Shown in pieces: positions 1-6,384 of a stretch of 7,801 nucleotides of DNA (position 1 is its first letter; each line of letters begins with the position of its first letter). The translations under genes and the position numbers were made by a program. Under the pieces are notes generated by a model. It searched no databases and was not told where the DNA came from. It saw nothing but the letters and a program-made list of their open reading frames with translations. Source of the stretch: Actinomycetota bacterium (lineage in GTDB: Bacteria; Cyanobacteriota; Vampirovibrionia; Obscuribacterales; Obscuribacteraceae); contig CAJCIF010000008.1 of the NCBI GenBank assembly GCA_903970355.1, positions 1 through 7,801 of the forward strand, in the 5' to 3' direction.

Positions 1-1430
1 CCACATTTAGTTGGATCAAAAAATCTTTCGTAGACTCACCATATTGGCGAATCGTGAGTGGGGTAGTAGCCTGCGGAGTTTCAATCGGTTTATTCTCAGC
101 CGTTCATTTCGATTTATTGTACGCCGGAGCTTCCAATCAAATTATTTTGGCTGTTCTTGGAGCAATCGTGCTTGCAATTACGATCGCTGCCCGCATGGAC
201 GCCCTTGTGCCTCAGAGCGCAAATGGAGTGGAAGAGATCGAAAAGGAAGCGCTGAAAATGCCTCTCTCCAAGCCTATACTTGTCGCTTTGATTGTCTCGG
301 CGGCATTTTGTTTTTTCAATTATCTGGTTCATCTTTATGTGCACCCAAATGGCGACTTCGACGCTCTAATGGTGCACAACTTAAGAGCCCGGTTTCTGGC
401 TCGTGCCGGCACTGATTGGCACTTGGCCTTCTCACCGGATTTGTTCTGGAGCAATGTCGATTATCCACTCCTCGTTCCTTCATTTATCGCCTGGCTCTGG
501 CGATTACTGGGTTCTCAGCCCACTGCAATATTGAGTGCACTGGCAATCTTTTTCAGCTGCGGCACGGCTGCCCTTTTATATTTCGGATTGAGCAGTTATC
601 GTCCCCGTAATAATGCCGCAATAGCACTGATCATATTGTTTACAACACCTTATTTTTGGGATGTGAGCGGCGATCAATTTGTCGATGTGCCAATGTCCTT
701 TTATGTAACTGGAACCGCATTGCTCTTGTTCTTTATCGATTCCAGAAGCTGCCTGAAATCAAGAATCATCTTTATCACCGGAGTACTTTTTGGTTGCATG
801 ATCTGGACTAAAAACGAGGGATTATACATATCCGCTGCCTTCCTTGTCACTCGAGTAATCAGCCATTTACTGGCCTCAACCAAAAGGCTTAGATCTTTAT
901 TCGAGTGGTTGAAAACGGAGCTAGTTCCGATATTGATCGGTGCTTTACCGGTAGTTTCAGCGCTTTTCGTCCTGAGATCGATTGTGGGAGGCAGCAATTG
1001 GCTGACCTATGACACGACCATTGAGCAAATGCTGCGCCAACTTTTTAGCATTCAGCAAGTAGCTACAATTACCTTTCTGATGTGCTCTCAGGTCGTCAAT
1101 TTTGGCGCATGGCTCATCTCGCCAGTTCCCTTACTCGCTCTGTACTATTTCTTTTACAGACGCAAACTTACAACACTTGAAGCCACAGCCGTTTCTCGCG
1201 CTTTAATAGCCATTCTCGTCGTCTTTCTGATCGAAACATTGATATTCATTGTTACAACGAAATCGATAATCAAGATTGGCTTTTCGTCCGGGCGTTTGCT
1301 TTTGCAGCTCTACCCAACGGTGATATTCATGCTTATGTTTAGCACCAGAATACCTTTACCCAATGTTGAAGTGCCCAATAATGAAATAACTAATTCCGAA
1401 GATCAAACCAGAAATGTTAGATCCGACTAA
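1..1430 (+). CDS. GT-C family (ArnT/PMT-like) membrane glycosyltransferase, 5' end cut off by window edge
   Basis: Likely an integral-membrane glycosyltransferase that moves a sugar from a polyprenyl-phosphate donor on the outer face of the inner membrane. The frame is open from base 3 with no stop before the GTG at 54, and the 17 codons before that GTG run into a hydrophobic helix, so the true start probably lies outside the window. Counting from the GTG, hydrophobic helices fall near residues 2-24, 28-46 and 74-95. They are followed by the acidic first-loop signature NGDFDA (99-104) and NVDYPLLVP (134-142), then QFVDVP (208-213), WTKNEG (251-256) and GRLLLQLYP (413-421). These patterns recur in bacterial PMT/ArnT-like proteins. 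The last 25 or so residues are polar and probably cytoplasmic. The SDR gene follows 64 bases downstream on the same strand, which fits a shared glycan operon. The family is fairly secure; the donor and acceptor are unknown. Confidence 0.8.
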   Translation, partial: TFSWIKKSFVDSPYWRIVSGVVACGVSIGLFSAVHFDLLYAGASNQIILAVLGAIVLAITIAARMDALVPQSANGVEEIEKEALKMPLSKPILVALIVSAAFCFFNYLVHLYVHPNGDFDALMVHNLRARFLARAGTDWHLAFSPDLFWSNVDYPLLVPSFIAWLWRLLGSQPTAILSALAIFFSCGTAALLYFGLSSYRPRNNAAIALIILFTTPYFWDVSGDQFVDVPMSFYVTGTALLLFFIDSRSCLKSRIIFITGVLFGCMIWTKNEGLYISAAFLVTRVISHLLASTKRLRSLFEWLKTELVPILIGALPVVSALFVLRSIVGGSNWLTYDTTIEQMLRQLFSIQQVATITFLMCSQVVNFGAWLISPVPLLALYYFFYRRKLTTLEATAVSRALIAILVVFLIETLIFIVTTKSIIKIGFSSGRLLLQLYPTVIFMLMFSTRIPLPNVEVPNNEITNSEDQTRNVRSD

Positions 1431-1494
1431 TTTGGATTATCGAATCAGTTCTTCCCGACACAATAAGGCAGTGGAAACAAATGGATGATAACCG

Positions 1495-2529
1495 ATGCGA
1501 TTTGTAGTGACTGGCGGAATGGGATTCTTTGGTTCGTTCCTGGCAGATTATCTAGTTGCCGACGGACACGAAGTGGTAAGCGTAGATCGTCTTCCCGATG
1601 ATCGCTCCCAAAAAACATATGAGAATATCCAGTTAGATATTACCGATGGTGCTGCATTTCAATCCGCCCTTAAGAAGCAGGGCAATATAGATGCAATACT
1701 GCATGTTGCTGCCCTTCTTGCTCATGACAAAGAGAACCTGCATCATCTCTGGGATTCAAACGTTAAAGGGACTGAAAATGTTATTGCCTGTGCGCGAGCG
1801 CTAAATATTGGCAAGGTGGTTTTCACTTCTACAAATTGCGTTTTCAGCACCGGTTTTGAAAAACCCGTTGATGAAAACACTCCTACCCATCCCATAGAAA
1901 TATACGGTAAAAGCAAATTGGCTGCTGAAGCGTTGCTTACGGCTGCAACGGATGTCAGCTCAATTATAATTCGCTGCCCAACCATTATTGCAGCAGGAAG
2001 ACTTGGTCTTCTAACCATCCTTTTTGATTTTGTGCGCGAAGGCAGATGCTTGTATGTGGTTGGTGACGGCAGCAACCGCTATTCATTTATCGCCGCGCAA
2101 GACCTTGCCAATGCCTGTTTCTTAGCCTCTCAATCTAAGCAAACGGGCATTTACCATATTGGTTCTGACAACGTTCCCACCATGAAGGAGCTCTATCAGG
2201 AGGTGATGGTCCATTGCGGAAAAGAACCGCGCATTAGATGCCTGCCGAATGGTCTTACCCAAGAAGCTTTGAAGGTCTTAAACGCGCTCAGGCTCTCACC
2301 TCTTGGTCCATATCACTATCGAATGATTGCTGCCAATTTCGTTTTTGATAACTCAAAACTAAAGCGAGATCTTAACTGGAAACCCACTTTGACCAATAGC
2401 GAAATACTGATTGAAGCCTACAAATACTATGTAGCGCACTTGTCTGAAATCAAAGGGCGCAAAGATGTTTCTGCCCATAAAACAGGCGTAAAGGCCGGAG
2501 TTTTGAACTTGCTGCGCCTTATCTCATAA
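1495..2529 (+). CDS. Extended SDR NAD-dependent epimerase/dehydratase (nucleotide-sugar type)
   Basis: A cytoplasmic Rossmann-fold enzyme of the extended short-chain dehydrogenase family, most likely a nucleotide-sugar epimerase, dehydratase or reductase. The N-terminus has the dinucleotide-binding TGGMGFFG (residues 6-13), with an acidic residue ending strand 2 (D31), which favours NAD(H). LDITD (47-51) is the usual adenine-contacting region, and HVAAL (70-74) is the strand-4 motif. The catalytic set is T111-S112-T113 with YGKSK (Y137, K141). WKPTLT (295-300) is the typical C-terminal turn of the family. At 344 residues it is slightly longer than usual, with a basic, hydrophobic tail after residue 320. 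An in-frame TAA sits at 1489-1491, so ATG 1495 is the first possible ATG; GGATGA at 1483-1488 is a plausible ribosome-binding site. The membrane glycosyltransferase lies just upstream on the same strand. The exact substrate cannot be read from sequence. Confidence 0.9.
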   Translation: MRFVVTGGMGFFGSFLADYLVADGHEVVSVDRLPDDRSQKTYENIQLDITDGAAFQSALKKQGNIDAILHVAALLAHDKENLHHLWDSNVKGTENVIACARALNIGKVVFTSTNCVFSTGFEKPVDENTPTHPIEIYGKSKLAAEALLTAATDVSSIIIRCPTIIAAGRLGLLTILFDFVREGRCLYVVGDGSNRYSFIAAQDLANACFLASQSKQTGIYHIGSDNVPTMKELYQEVMVHCGKEPRIRCLPNGLTQEALKVLNALRLSPLGPYHYRMIAANFVFDNSKLKRDLNWKPTLTNSEILIEAYKYYVAHLSEIKGRKDVSAHKTGVKAGVLNLLRLIS

Positions 2530-2542
2530 AAGCGGAACGTTT

Positions 2543-3772
2543 CTAACCAGCAGTAGATCTTGTCTCAACCAACGCTCGGTATTTAGAACTGGCTCCGAGA
2601 AGCCACGTTCTGATTAACTTGCGGCAACTATCGGTGCGCGCCTCTGTAATTAGAGAAAGCAAGTAGGCATAAACCAGAACGGCAATCATGATACCGGCTA
2701 AGTACAATAGATGCTCTGGTGTAGGCTGCATGCGAGCCTTGAAATTCAGTGATTGCCTTATGAAAAATAGAATCGGCATGTGGACCAGATAAAGGGTATA
2801 CGAAAACCCTGATAACAAGCTGGACACTTTTGCATACAACTGATTTTTGCAAACTTCTCGATCTTGCAAAAGGGCGTACATCAAAACTGTACAAACCACA
2901 CCAAAAATTTCGAATCTTTCCAGGGTAACGCCATATTGAAACAACAAAAATGCGATTATCAATAACGAGATAGCCGTAAGAATAAGAGCCGTTCTTGCTC
3001 GAAAGTTCCGCACCAAAAAGCCGTTAGCTGGAATAAATACAAGAGCGGAGCCAAACAACCAAATGGAAAAGAAAAAGAATATCTTGAATCCCACAAACCA
3101 CATTAACGCCATTGCCAGGGCAACGTAGGCAATCCGGCGCAGAATCCGCATTTTTTTCTGGAAGGCTAAAAACAGCAAAGGAAAAATTATGTAGTACCAG
3201 AATTCGTTGCTCAAACTCCAGAGAGGATTGTTAGAGCCTAAGGGCGCACATTTTATGGTCTGCAGGAAAGCAAAATTCCCCCAGAATACGGAGGCCGTCA
3301 GCCTATCTGGCACAGCACCGTTTACACAAAAGGAACCTAACGATTCACCACCGTAAATACTTTTCAATCCAAACAAATGAACGCCCAGACTGTCCCAAAA
3401 AAAGGTAAGCAACAAAGCTGGCAGTAGAACTAGATATAAACGAGTCAGGCGTTGCAGCGCATACTCAAACCAGGTAAAGCGATTTTGTCTCACTGCGCTA
3501 ACGATCGATCCTGAAACAAGAAAACCACTGAGCACAAAAAAGCACATAACGGCAGGCGCTCCATAGCCAAAACCGAGCGCATACATGAAGTCCAAAAATG
3601 GATTCGGGGTAATTACCTGTTTGCTATCGACAAGAAACAAATTGACGGCGTGCACTGAAAACACATTCAAGGCGGCAACGCCCCGCAGTAAATTCAGGTG
3701 GCAATTCCAATTTGCATCACGTTTGCCTGCGGCAAAGCTGATTGGAGTAGCAGTTGTATCAGCACTGGTCAT
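2543..3772 (-). CDS. Acyltransferase 3 family membrane protein (OafA/YrhL-like O-acyltransferase)
   Basis: A polytopic inner-membrane protein that in this family transfers an acyl group, commonly acetyl, to sugars of surface polysaccharides, lipopolysaccharide or related molecules. It is 409 residues, normal for a stand-alone acyltransferase-3 domain, with no fused SGNH hydrolase domain. The first segment carries the family's R-x10-H signature (R30 and H41). It is followed by FFVLSGFLVS (78-87), RLTRLY (108-113), a large extracytoplasmic loop with several cysteines (C149, C175), PLWSLSNEFWYY (183-194) and the late GFSYTLYLVHMP (322-333). Several further hydrophobic helices cover residues 210-300 and 355-377. 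A 13-base gap separates its stop from that of the converging SDR gene. The ribosome-binding site is weak (GAG about 5 bases before ATG). A tetrapeptide reading frame overlaps the start codon. Acetylation of the glycan made by the neighbouring genes is inference from position. Confidence 0.92.
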   Translation of the reverse strand: MTSADTTATPISFAAGKRDANWNCHLNLLRGVAALNVFSVHAVNLFLVDSKQVITPNPFLDFMYALGFGYGAPAVMCFFVLSGFLVSGSIVSAVRQNRFTWFEYALQRLTRLYLVLLPALLLTFFWDSLGVHLFGLKSIYGGESLGSFCVNGAVPDRLTASVFWGNFAFLQTIKCAPLGSNNPLWSLSNEFWYYIIFPLLFLAFQKKMRILRRIAYVALAMALMWFVGFKIFFFFSIWLFGSALVFIPANGFLVRNFRARTALILTAISLLIIAFLLFQYGVTLERFEIFGVVCTVLMYALLQDREVCKNQLYAKVSSLLSGFSYTLYLVHMPILFFIRQSLNFKARMQPTPEHLLYLAGIMIAVLVYAYLLSLITEARTDSCRKLIRTWLLGASSKYRALVETRSTAG

Positions 3773-3812
3773 AATCTCAGCATAGTATACCCATTTGTGA
3801 TTTTATTGCTAT

Positions 3813-3840
3813 ATTCTATAATAGATTTTTGCAAAATCAA
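3813..3840 (-). promoter_or_regulatory. Possible sigma-70-type promoter for the acyltransferase gene
   Basis: Read on the minus strand, TTGATT (3840-3835) is followed after 16 bases by TAGAAT (3818-3813), about 40 bases before the acyltransferase ATG. The -35 box matches the consensus at four of six positions and the -10 box at five of six. A second -10-like TATACT lies closer to the gene but has no good partner. The -35 box sits against the T-rich end of the terminator of the upstream minus-strand gene, so termination and new initiation would be tightly juxtaposed. The region is AT-rich, so chance matches are likely. Confidence 0.3.
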
Positions 3841-3872
3841 AAACGGGAGAGCATACCGCCCCCCCGTTCTTG
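3838..3872 (-). terminator. Intrinsic terminator of the exported-protein gene
   Basis: On the minus strand the arms at 3872-3863 and 3847-3838 pair over 10 positions with one mismatch (CAAGAACGGG against the complement of CCCGTTTTTG). They enclose a 15-base GC-rich loop. The distal arm runs into a T-rich stretch (TTTTTGATTTT), as expected for Rho-independent termination. It begins 7 bases after the TAA of the exported-protein gene. It would shield the acyltransferase gene further along the same strand from read-through. Confidence 0.65.
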
Positions 3873-3879
3873 CCCTTAC

Positions 3880-4779
3880 TTAGTGTTCCGGACAGCCTTG
3901 CGGCCAATGCGTGGGCACCTGGCCAAGTAAAATGAGCCACTCAACCAGCATGTGAGTGCACTCAAAATTCTCGGCATAGTACGCATCGACCGATTCGCGG
4001 TTGCCATCTAAATAGCCGTCTGTAAATCCGGTTTGGAAGGCAACTAGCTCCGACCAGATTTCCGAATTTTGACTGAAGTCAGTGCCCCAGGCTTCAATCA
4101 ATACGTTTTCGTTGCTGCCTGAAAATCCCGTGTTCAAGCCGTGTCCCTGCCCATCTTCTCCATCGCAGATGTATTTACCGGTTGAAGATTCCCAGCCGGA
4201 AAACACCCCGGGATCGGTGACTGAACCACAGGCTGATTTCGCATTGAATGCTTTCCAGTCTTCAGCCAGTTCATCTGCAAAAAGCGTGGATTGCGAAGCT
4301 CGTGGACCCGAACTTTCTACGGTGGTTGCGTACATGAAATCAATCCATTCGCCGGCTTGGTGAATAACACTGTTTTGCAGGTACGTGTTCGTTTTGTCTT
4401 TCTCATTCTCTTCCAGAACAACTGAATACAAGGGTTTCACTGGATTCTTGTTATAGACGGTAAAAGCGAATGCAGTGTCTGTGGGAGGGTTAACCTTCAA
4501 TTTTTCGTCGGCCTCCGTGGCATCGTGGAAAAGGTAGAACGTGGCCGGATTAGCCTGGAAATGACTGAAGGCATTAGGCGCGTTCTGCTGAAGTTCATTT
4601 AGAGCAGACCACATCTCATTCGCATTGAATTGAGAGGAGGTGCCGCAGTATTGAGTGTACTGGCCGTCGGGCCAGGTTTTTTGAGAAGGATCTACGTCCT
4701 GACAGGAAACCTGTGCGCTGGCTTGGGCTCCCGGGACAAGTGTTACAGCTAGCAGCGCAACGAACATTGCGCATTTCAT
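3880..4779 (-). CDS. Exported cysteine-rich protein with a degenerate zincin-like motif, function unknown
   Basis: A protein of 299 residues that I do not recognise as a named family. Residues 1-22 form a signal peptide: a lysine, a hydrophobic core, then alanine-rich AQASA with cleavage near 20-22. Six cysteines follow (C26, C45, C184, C205, C274, C296), enough for three disulfides in an extracytoplasmic protein. VIHQAGEWID (138-147) aligns by eye with the HExxH helix of anthrax-lethal-factor-like and related zincins, but with Gln for the catalytic Glu and Glu for the second His. A later SEIWSELVAF (239-248) resembles the downstream E-x-x-x-E-x-x-A helix of those enzymes. If the relationship is real, this copy is probably inactive. 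The start was chosen at ATG 4779 because GGAG at 4787-4790 sits 7 bases upstream and the signal peptide begins there. A start at 4866 would add 29 residues and bury the signal sequence. A terminator follows the gene. Confidence 0.85.
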   Translation of the reverse strand: MKCAMFVALLAVTLVPGAQASAQVSCQDVDPSQKTWPDGQYTQYCGTSSQFNANEMWSALNELQQNAPNAFSHFQANPATFYLFHDATEADEKLKVNPPTDTAFAFTVYNKNPVKPLYSVVLEENEKDKTNTYLQNSVIHQAGEWIDFMYATTVESSGPRASQSTLFADELAEDWKAFNAKSACGSVTDPGVFSGWESSTGKYICDGEDGQGHGLNTGFSGSNENVLIEAWGTDFSQNSEIWSELVAFQTGFTDGYLDGNRESVDAYYAENFECTHMLVEWLILLGQVPTHWPQGCPEH

Positions 4780-4786
4780 TGTTGTT

Positions 4787-4790
4787 CTCC
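4787..4790 (-). promoter_or_regulatory. Ribosome-binding site fixing the start of the exported-protein gene
   Basis: Read on the minus strand, GGAG lies 7 bases before ATG 4779-4777. It decides in favour of this start over the ATG at 4866, because the protein then opens directly with a signal peptide. No equally good site was seen ahead of the longer alternative. Confidence 0.7.
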
Positions 4791-4924
4791 AAATAATCGA
4801 AATTCTCTTTGCGCTTACAAACAAGCAACTACCACCCTCTTTAATTGAGGTTTCGAATGCAGCCAAATCTGCGTTCGTGTGAGTTTTCTGTGTTGTCGCT
4901 ACCTGTCTGAAAAGAAATCAAAGA

Positions 4925-4975
4925 GTGATTGGAATCTAGCAACTTTACTCACGTTGGCGCATCTTCGCCAATCAC
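4925..4975 (-). promoter_or_regulatory. Two mutually exclusive hairpins, possible terminator or attenuator
   Basis: GTGATTGG at 4925-4932 is the exact complement of CCAATCAC at 4968-4975, giving an 8-bp stem around a 35-base interior. A compact alternative stem, TTGGCG (4954-4959) with CGCCAA (4966-4971) around a 6-base loop, shares bases 4968-4971, so the two cannot form together. Read on the minus strand, the outer stem is followed by a T-rich run (TCTTTGATTTCTTTTC), as a terminator would be, and the inner stem could act as its competitor. It could end the aldo/keto reductase transcript or sit in the leader of the exported-protein gene. The function is inferred from pairing only. Confidence 0.4.
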
Positions 4976-4983
4976 CCGGGAAG

Positions 4984-4999
4984 AATGCTCAAAAGCATT
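4984..4999. repeat. Small perfect stem-loop
   Basis: AATGCT (4984-4989) and AGCATT (4994-4999) form a 6-bp perfect stem with a 4-base loop. It lies about 120 bases past the end of the aldo/keto reductase gene in that gene's direction of transcription. No T-run follows on either strand, so it is not a convincing intrinsic terminator alone. It may simply add to the structure of the spacer or protect the 3' end of a transcript. Confidence 0.35.
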
Positions 5000-5119
5000 G
5001 CTGCGCTTGACAAGGAATTGTTGGACTAGCCTCTTAGAAAACTTGATGCTTGGCTGCTTCCACAAAATTGTACATTTGTAGAATTAGCACTGGTTGAAAT
5101 TTGAGACAGAACTGGTTGG

Positions 5120-6178
5120 TTAGCGTAAGTACTGCGTAACCGTGGTGCGATGCCGATCCACATTGTTGAATGTGCCGCCGTGCAACCTGTCTCTAATCAT
5201 TTCGCTGGAAAGGAAATCGTGTGGGAAACCGAGATCGATAGCGCTAACCTCGTTCAACTTTTTCAATTCGCTCTCAGAGAGGTTGACGTTTAAACAAGCC
5301 AGATTGTCTTGCCATTGCTCGAAGGTGCGAGCTCCGAGAATGGGAATGATCGCTCCTGGTTGATGCCGCAACCACGCAATCGCCACCTGTGCATTGCTTA
5401 CCCCCAACTGTTTAGCCACTTCAGTAACAGCTTGCGCAATTTGCAAATTGCGTTCCGATTTCTTATGTGTGAACACACTTTCAAGGCGCTTACCATTTTC
5501 ACCGGCCGATTTTTGATTGTATTTGCCGGTAAGCACACCACCACCAAGAGGACTCCAGGGCGTAACCGCCATTTCGAAATGCTGAGCCATGGGAAGAAGA
5601 TCGCGCTCCGGTGTTCTTTCTACGAGGCTATATTCGATTTGGAGGGCGGTGAATTCTGTCCAACCGCGATATTGTGCAATCGTATTGCCCTGTGAAATAA
5701 CCCAGGCCGGTGTATCCGACACTCCCACATAAAGTACCTTGCCTTGCTTAACGACATCGTCGAGAGCTCGCATAACTTCCTCAACCGGCGTTAAATCGTC
5801 CCAGGCATGCACCCAGTACAAATCAACATAATCAACGTTCAATCTCTTCAGGCTGGCATCCAGAGACTGAATGAGGTTTTTGCGGTGATTGCCCCCCGCA
5901 TTAGGATCGCCGGGTTTTTGGTTGAAGGAATATTTGGTGGCAAGCACGAATTTTTCACGATCGGTTTTGATGAACTCGCCCAACATTTTTTCACTGGTGC
6001 CATTCGTGTAACCGTTTGCGGTGTCAAGAAAATTGCCGCCTGCTTCGGCAAACGATTCGAAGATTTTTTTGCTTACTTCTTTTGATGAGCCCCAACCCCA
6101 ATCTTCTCCAAATGTCATGGTGCCAAGGCAGAGTTCGGACACGCGCAGTCCGGATTTACCAAGCAGTTTGTAACGCAT
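5120..6178 (-). CDS. Aldo/keto reductase (NADP-dependent oxidoreductase, Tas/YajO-like)
   Basis: A cytoplasmic TIM-barrel oxidoreductase that reduces aldehydes or ketones using NAD(P)H; the natural substrate is unknown. The complete catalytic tetrad is visible: D52 and Y57 in FLDTANGY, K82 in ATKY, and H124 in YWVHAWD. Other family marks are the N-terminal LGKSGLRVSELCLGTMTFG (residues 6-24), GVSD (152-155), LQIEYSL (179-185) and TPWSPLGGG (206-214). The late GARTFEQWQDN (282-292) contacts the cofactor's 2'-phosphate and adenine in NADP-dependent members. Length (352) is normal for the larger bacterial aldo/keto reductases of this type. The start at 6178 is supported by AAGGAG at 6188-6193, 9 bases upstream on the minus strand. 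It appears to be a single-gene unit, divergent from the small acidic protein gene and with no functional link evident to its neighbours. Confidence 0.95.
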   Translation of the reverse strand: MRYKLLGKSGLRVSELCLGTMTFGEDWGWGSSKEVSKKIFESFAEAGGNFLDTANGYTNGTSEKMLGEFIKTDREKFVLATKYSFNQKPGDPNAGGNHRKNLIQSLDASLKRLNVDYVDLYWVHAWDDLTPVEEVMRALDDVVKQGKVLYVGVSDTPAWVISQGNTIAQYRGWTEFTALQIEYSLVERTPERDLLPMAQHFEMAVTPWSPLGGGVLTGKYNQKSAGENGKRLESVFTHKKSERNLQIAQAVTEVAKQLGVSNAQVAIAWLRHQPGAIIPILGARTFEQWQDNLACLNVNLSESELKKLNEVSAIDLGFPHDFLSSEMIRDRLHGGTFNNVDRHRTTVTQYLR

Positions 6179-6309
6179 AGCGAGCGACTCCTTGCGGGTG
6201 TATCAGTCCGCAACACACTTGTTGGGTACTTGAAAGGCAAAGTCTACCGGAATTGGAGAAATGATTTCTTAATCGGGCGAAACGACCGCCCTGCAAGGGG
6301 TTTGGCCCT

Positions 6310-6343
6310 CCGGTTAAGACTTCTTGGTCTTGAATTTAACCGG
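6310..6343. promoter_or_regulatory. Strong dyad in the divergent spacer, candidate operator or structured leader
   Basis: CCGGTTAA (6310-6317) and TTAACCGG (6336-6343) are perfect 8-base inverted repeats 18 bases apart. Nested inside, AAGAC (6316-6320) and GTCTT (6327-6331) form another inverted pair that shares two bases with the outer arm. The dyad lies in the 206-base spacer between the divergent aldo/keto reductase and small acidic protein genes, just upstream of a -10-like TATACT (6350-6355). That position would suit a dimeric regulator. No T-run follows on either strand, so it does not look like an intrinsic terminator. Confidence 0.45.
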
Positions 6344-6349
6344 GATAGC

Positions 6350-6355
6350 TATACT
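6350..6355 (+). promoter_or_regulatory. Possible -10 element for the small acidic protein gene
   Basis: TATACT matches the sigma-70 -10 consensus at five of six positions and lies 29 bases before the ATG at 6385. The nearest -35-like sequence, TTGAAT at 6330-6335, is only 14 bases away, shorter than the usual 16-18. The dyad at 6310-6343 would overlap the -35 region. This would be consistent with an activator- or repressor-controlled promoter, but the match could be chance. Confidence 0.3.
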
Positions 6356-6384
6356 GCAAATTGCGTTGGTATTGAGATAGAAGA

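Larger units (their letters stand above)
4780..5119. other. 340-base non-coding spacer containing several inverted repeats
   Basis: This spacer lies between the exported-protein gene and the end of the aldo/keto reductase gene; both neighbours are on the minus strand. I see no convincing protein-coding frame: the only extension, upstream from 4779 to 4866, lacks the right context. It holds the competing hairpins at 4925-4975 and a small stem-loop at 4984-4999 (AATGCT, 4-base loop, AGCATT). It must hold the promoter of the exported-protein gene if that gene is transcribed on its own, but I found no clear -35/-10 pair. No tRNA or known riboswitch was recognised. Confidence 0.6.

Noticed and set aside
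11..415. 134-residue plus-strand frame starting with TTG
   Set aside because: It lies in a different frame over the membrane glycosyltransferase, is rich in Arg, Ser and Cys with no domain, and is a shadow of that gene.
4780..4866. Longer start for the exported protein (29 extra residues)
   Set aside because: The extension places polar residues before a clear signal peptide and has no good ribosome-binding site, whereas ATG 4779 has GGAG at 7 bases.
5086..5118. Short direct repeat-like ACTGGTT copies just past the aldo/keto reductase stop
   Set aside because: Only two seven-base copies; too short to distinguish from chance.
5142..6085. Plus-strand frames of 73-128 residues opposite the aldo/keto reductase
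   Set aside because: No recognisable domains and fully covered by a conserved enzyme on the other strand.
6310..6343. Intrinsic terminator reading of the dyad
   Set aside because: Neither strand has a T-run after the stem and it lies between divergent gene starts, so an operator or leader role is more likely.
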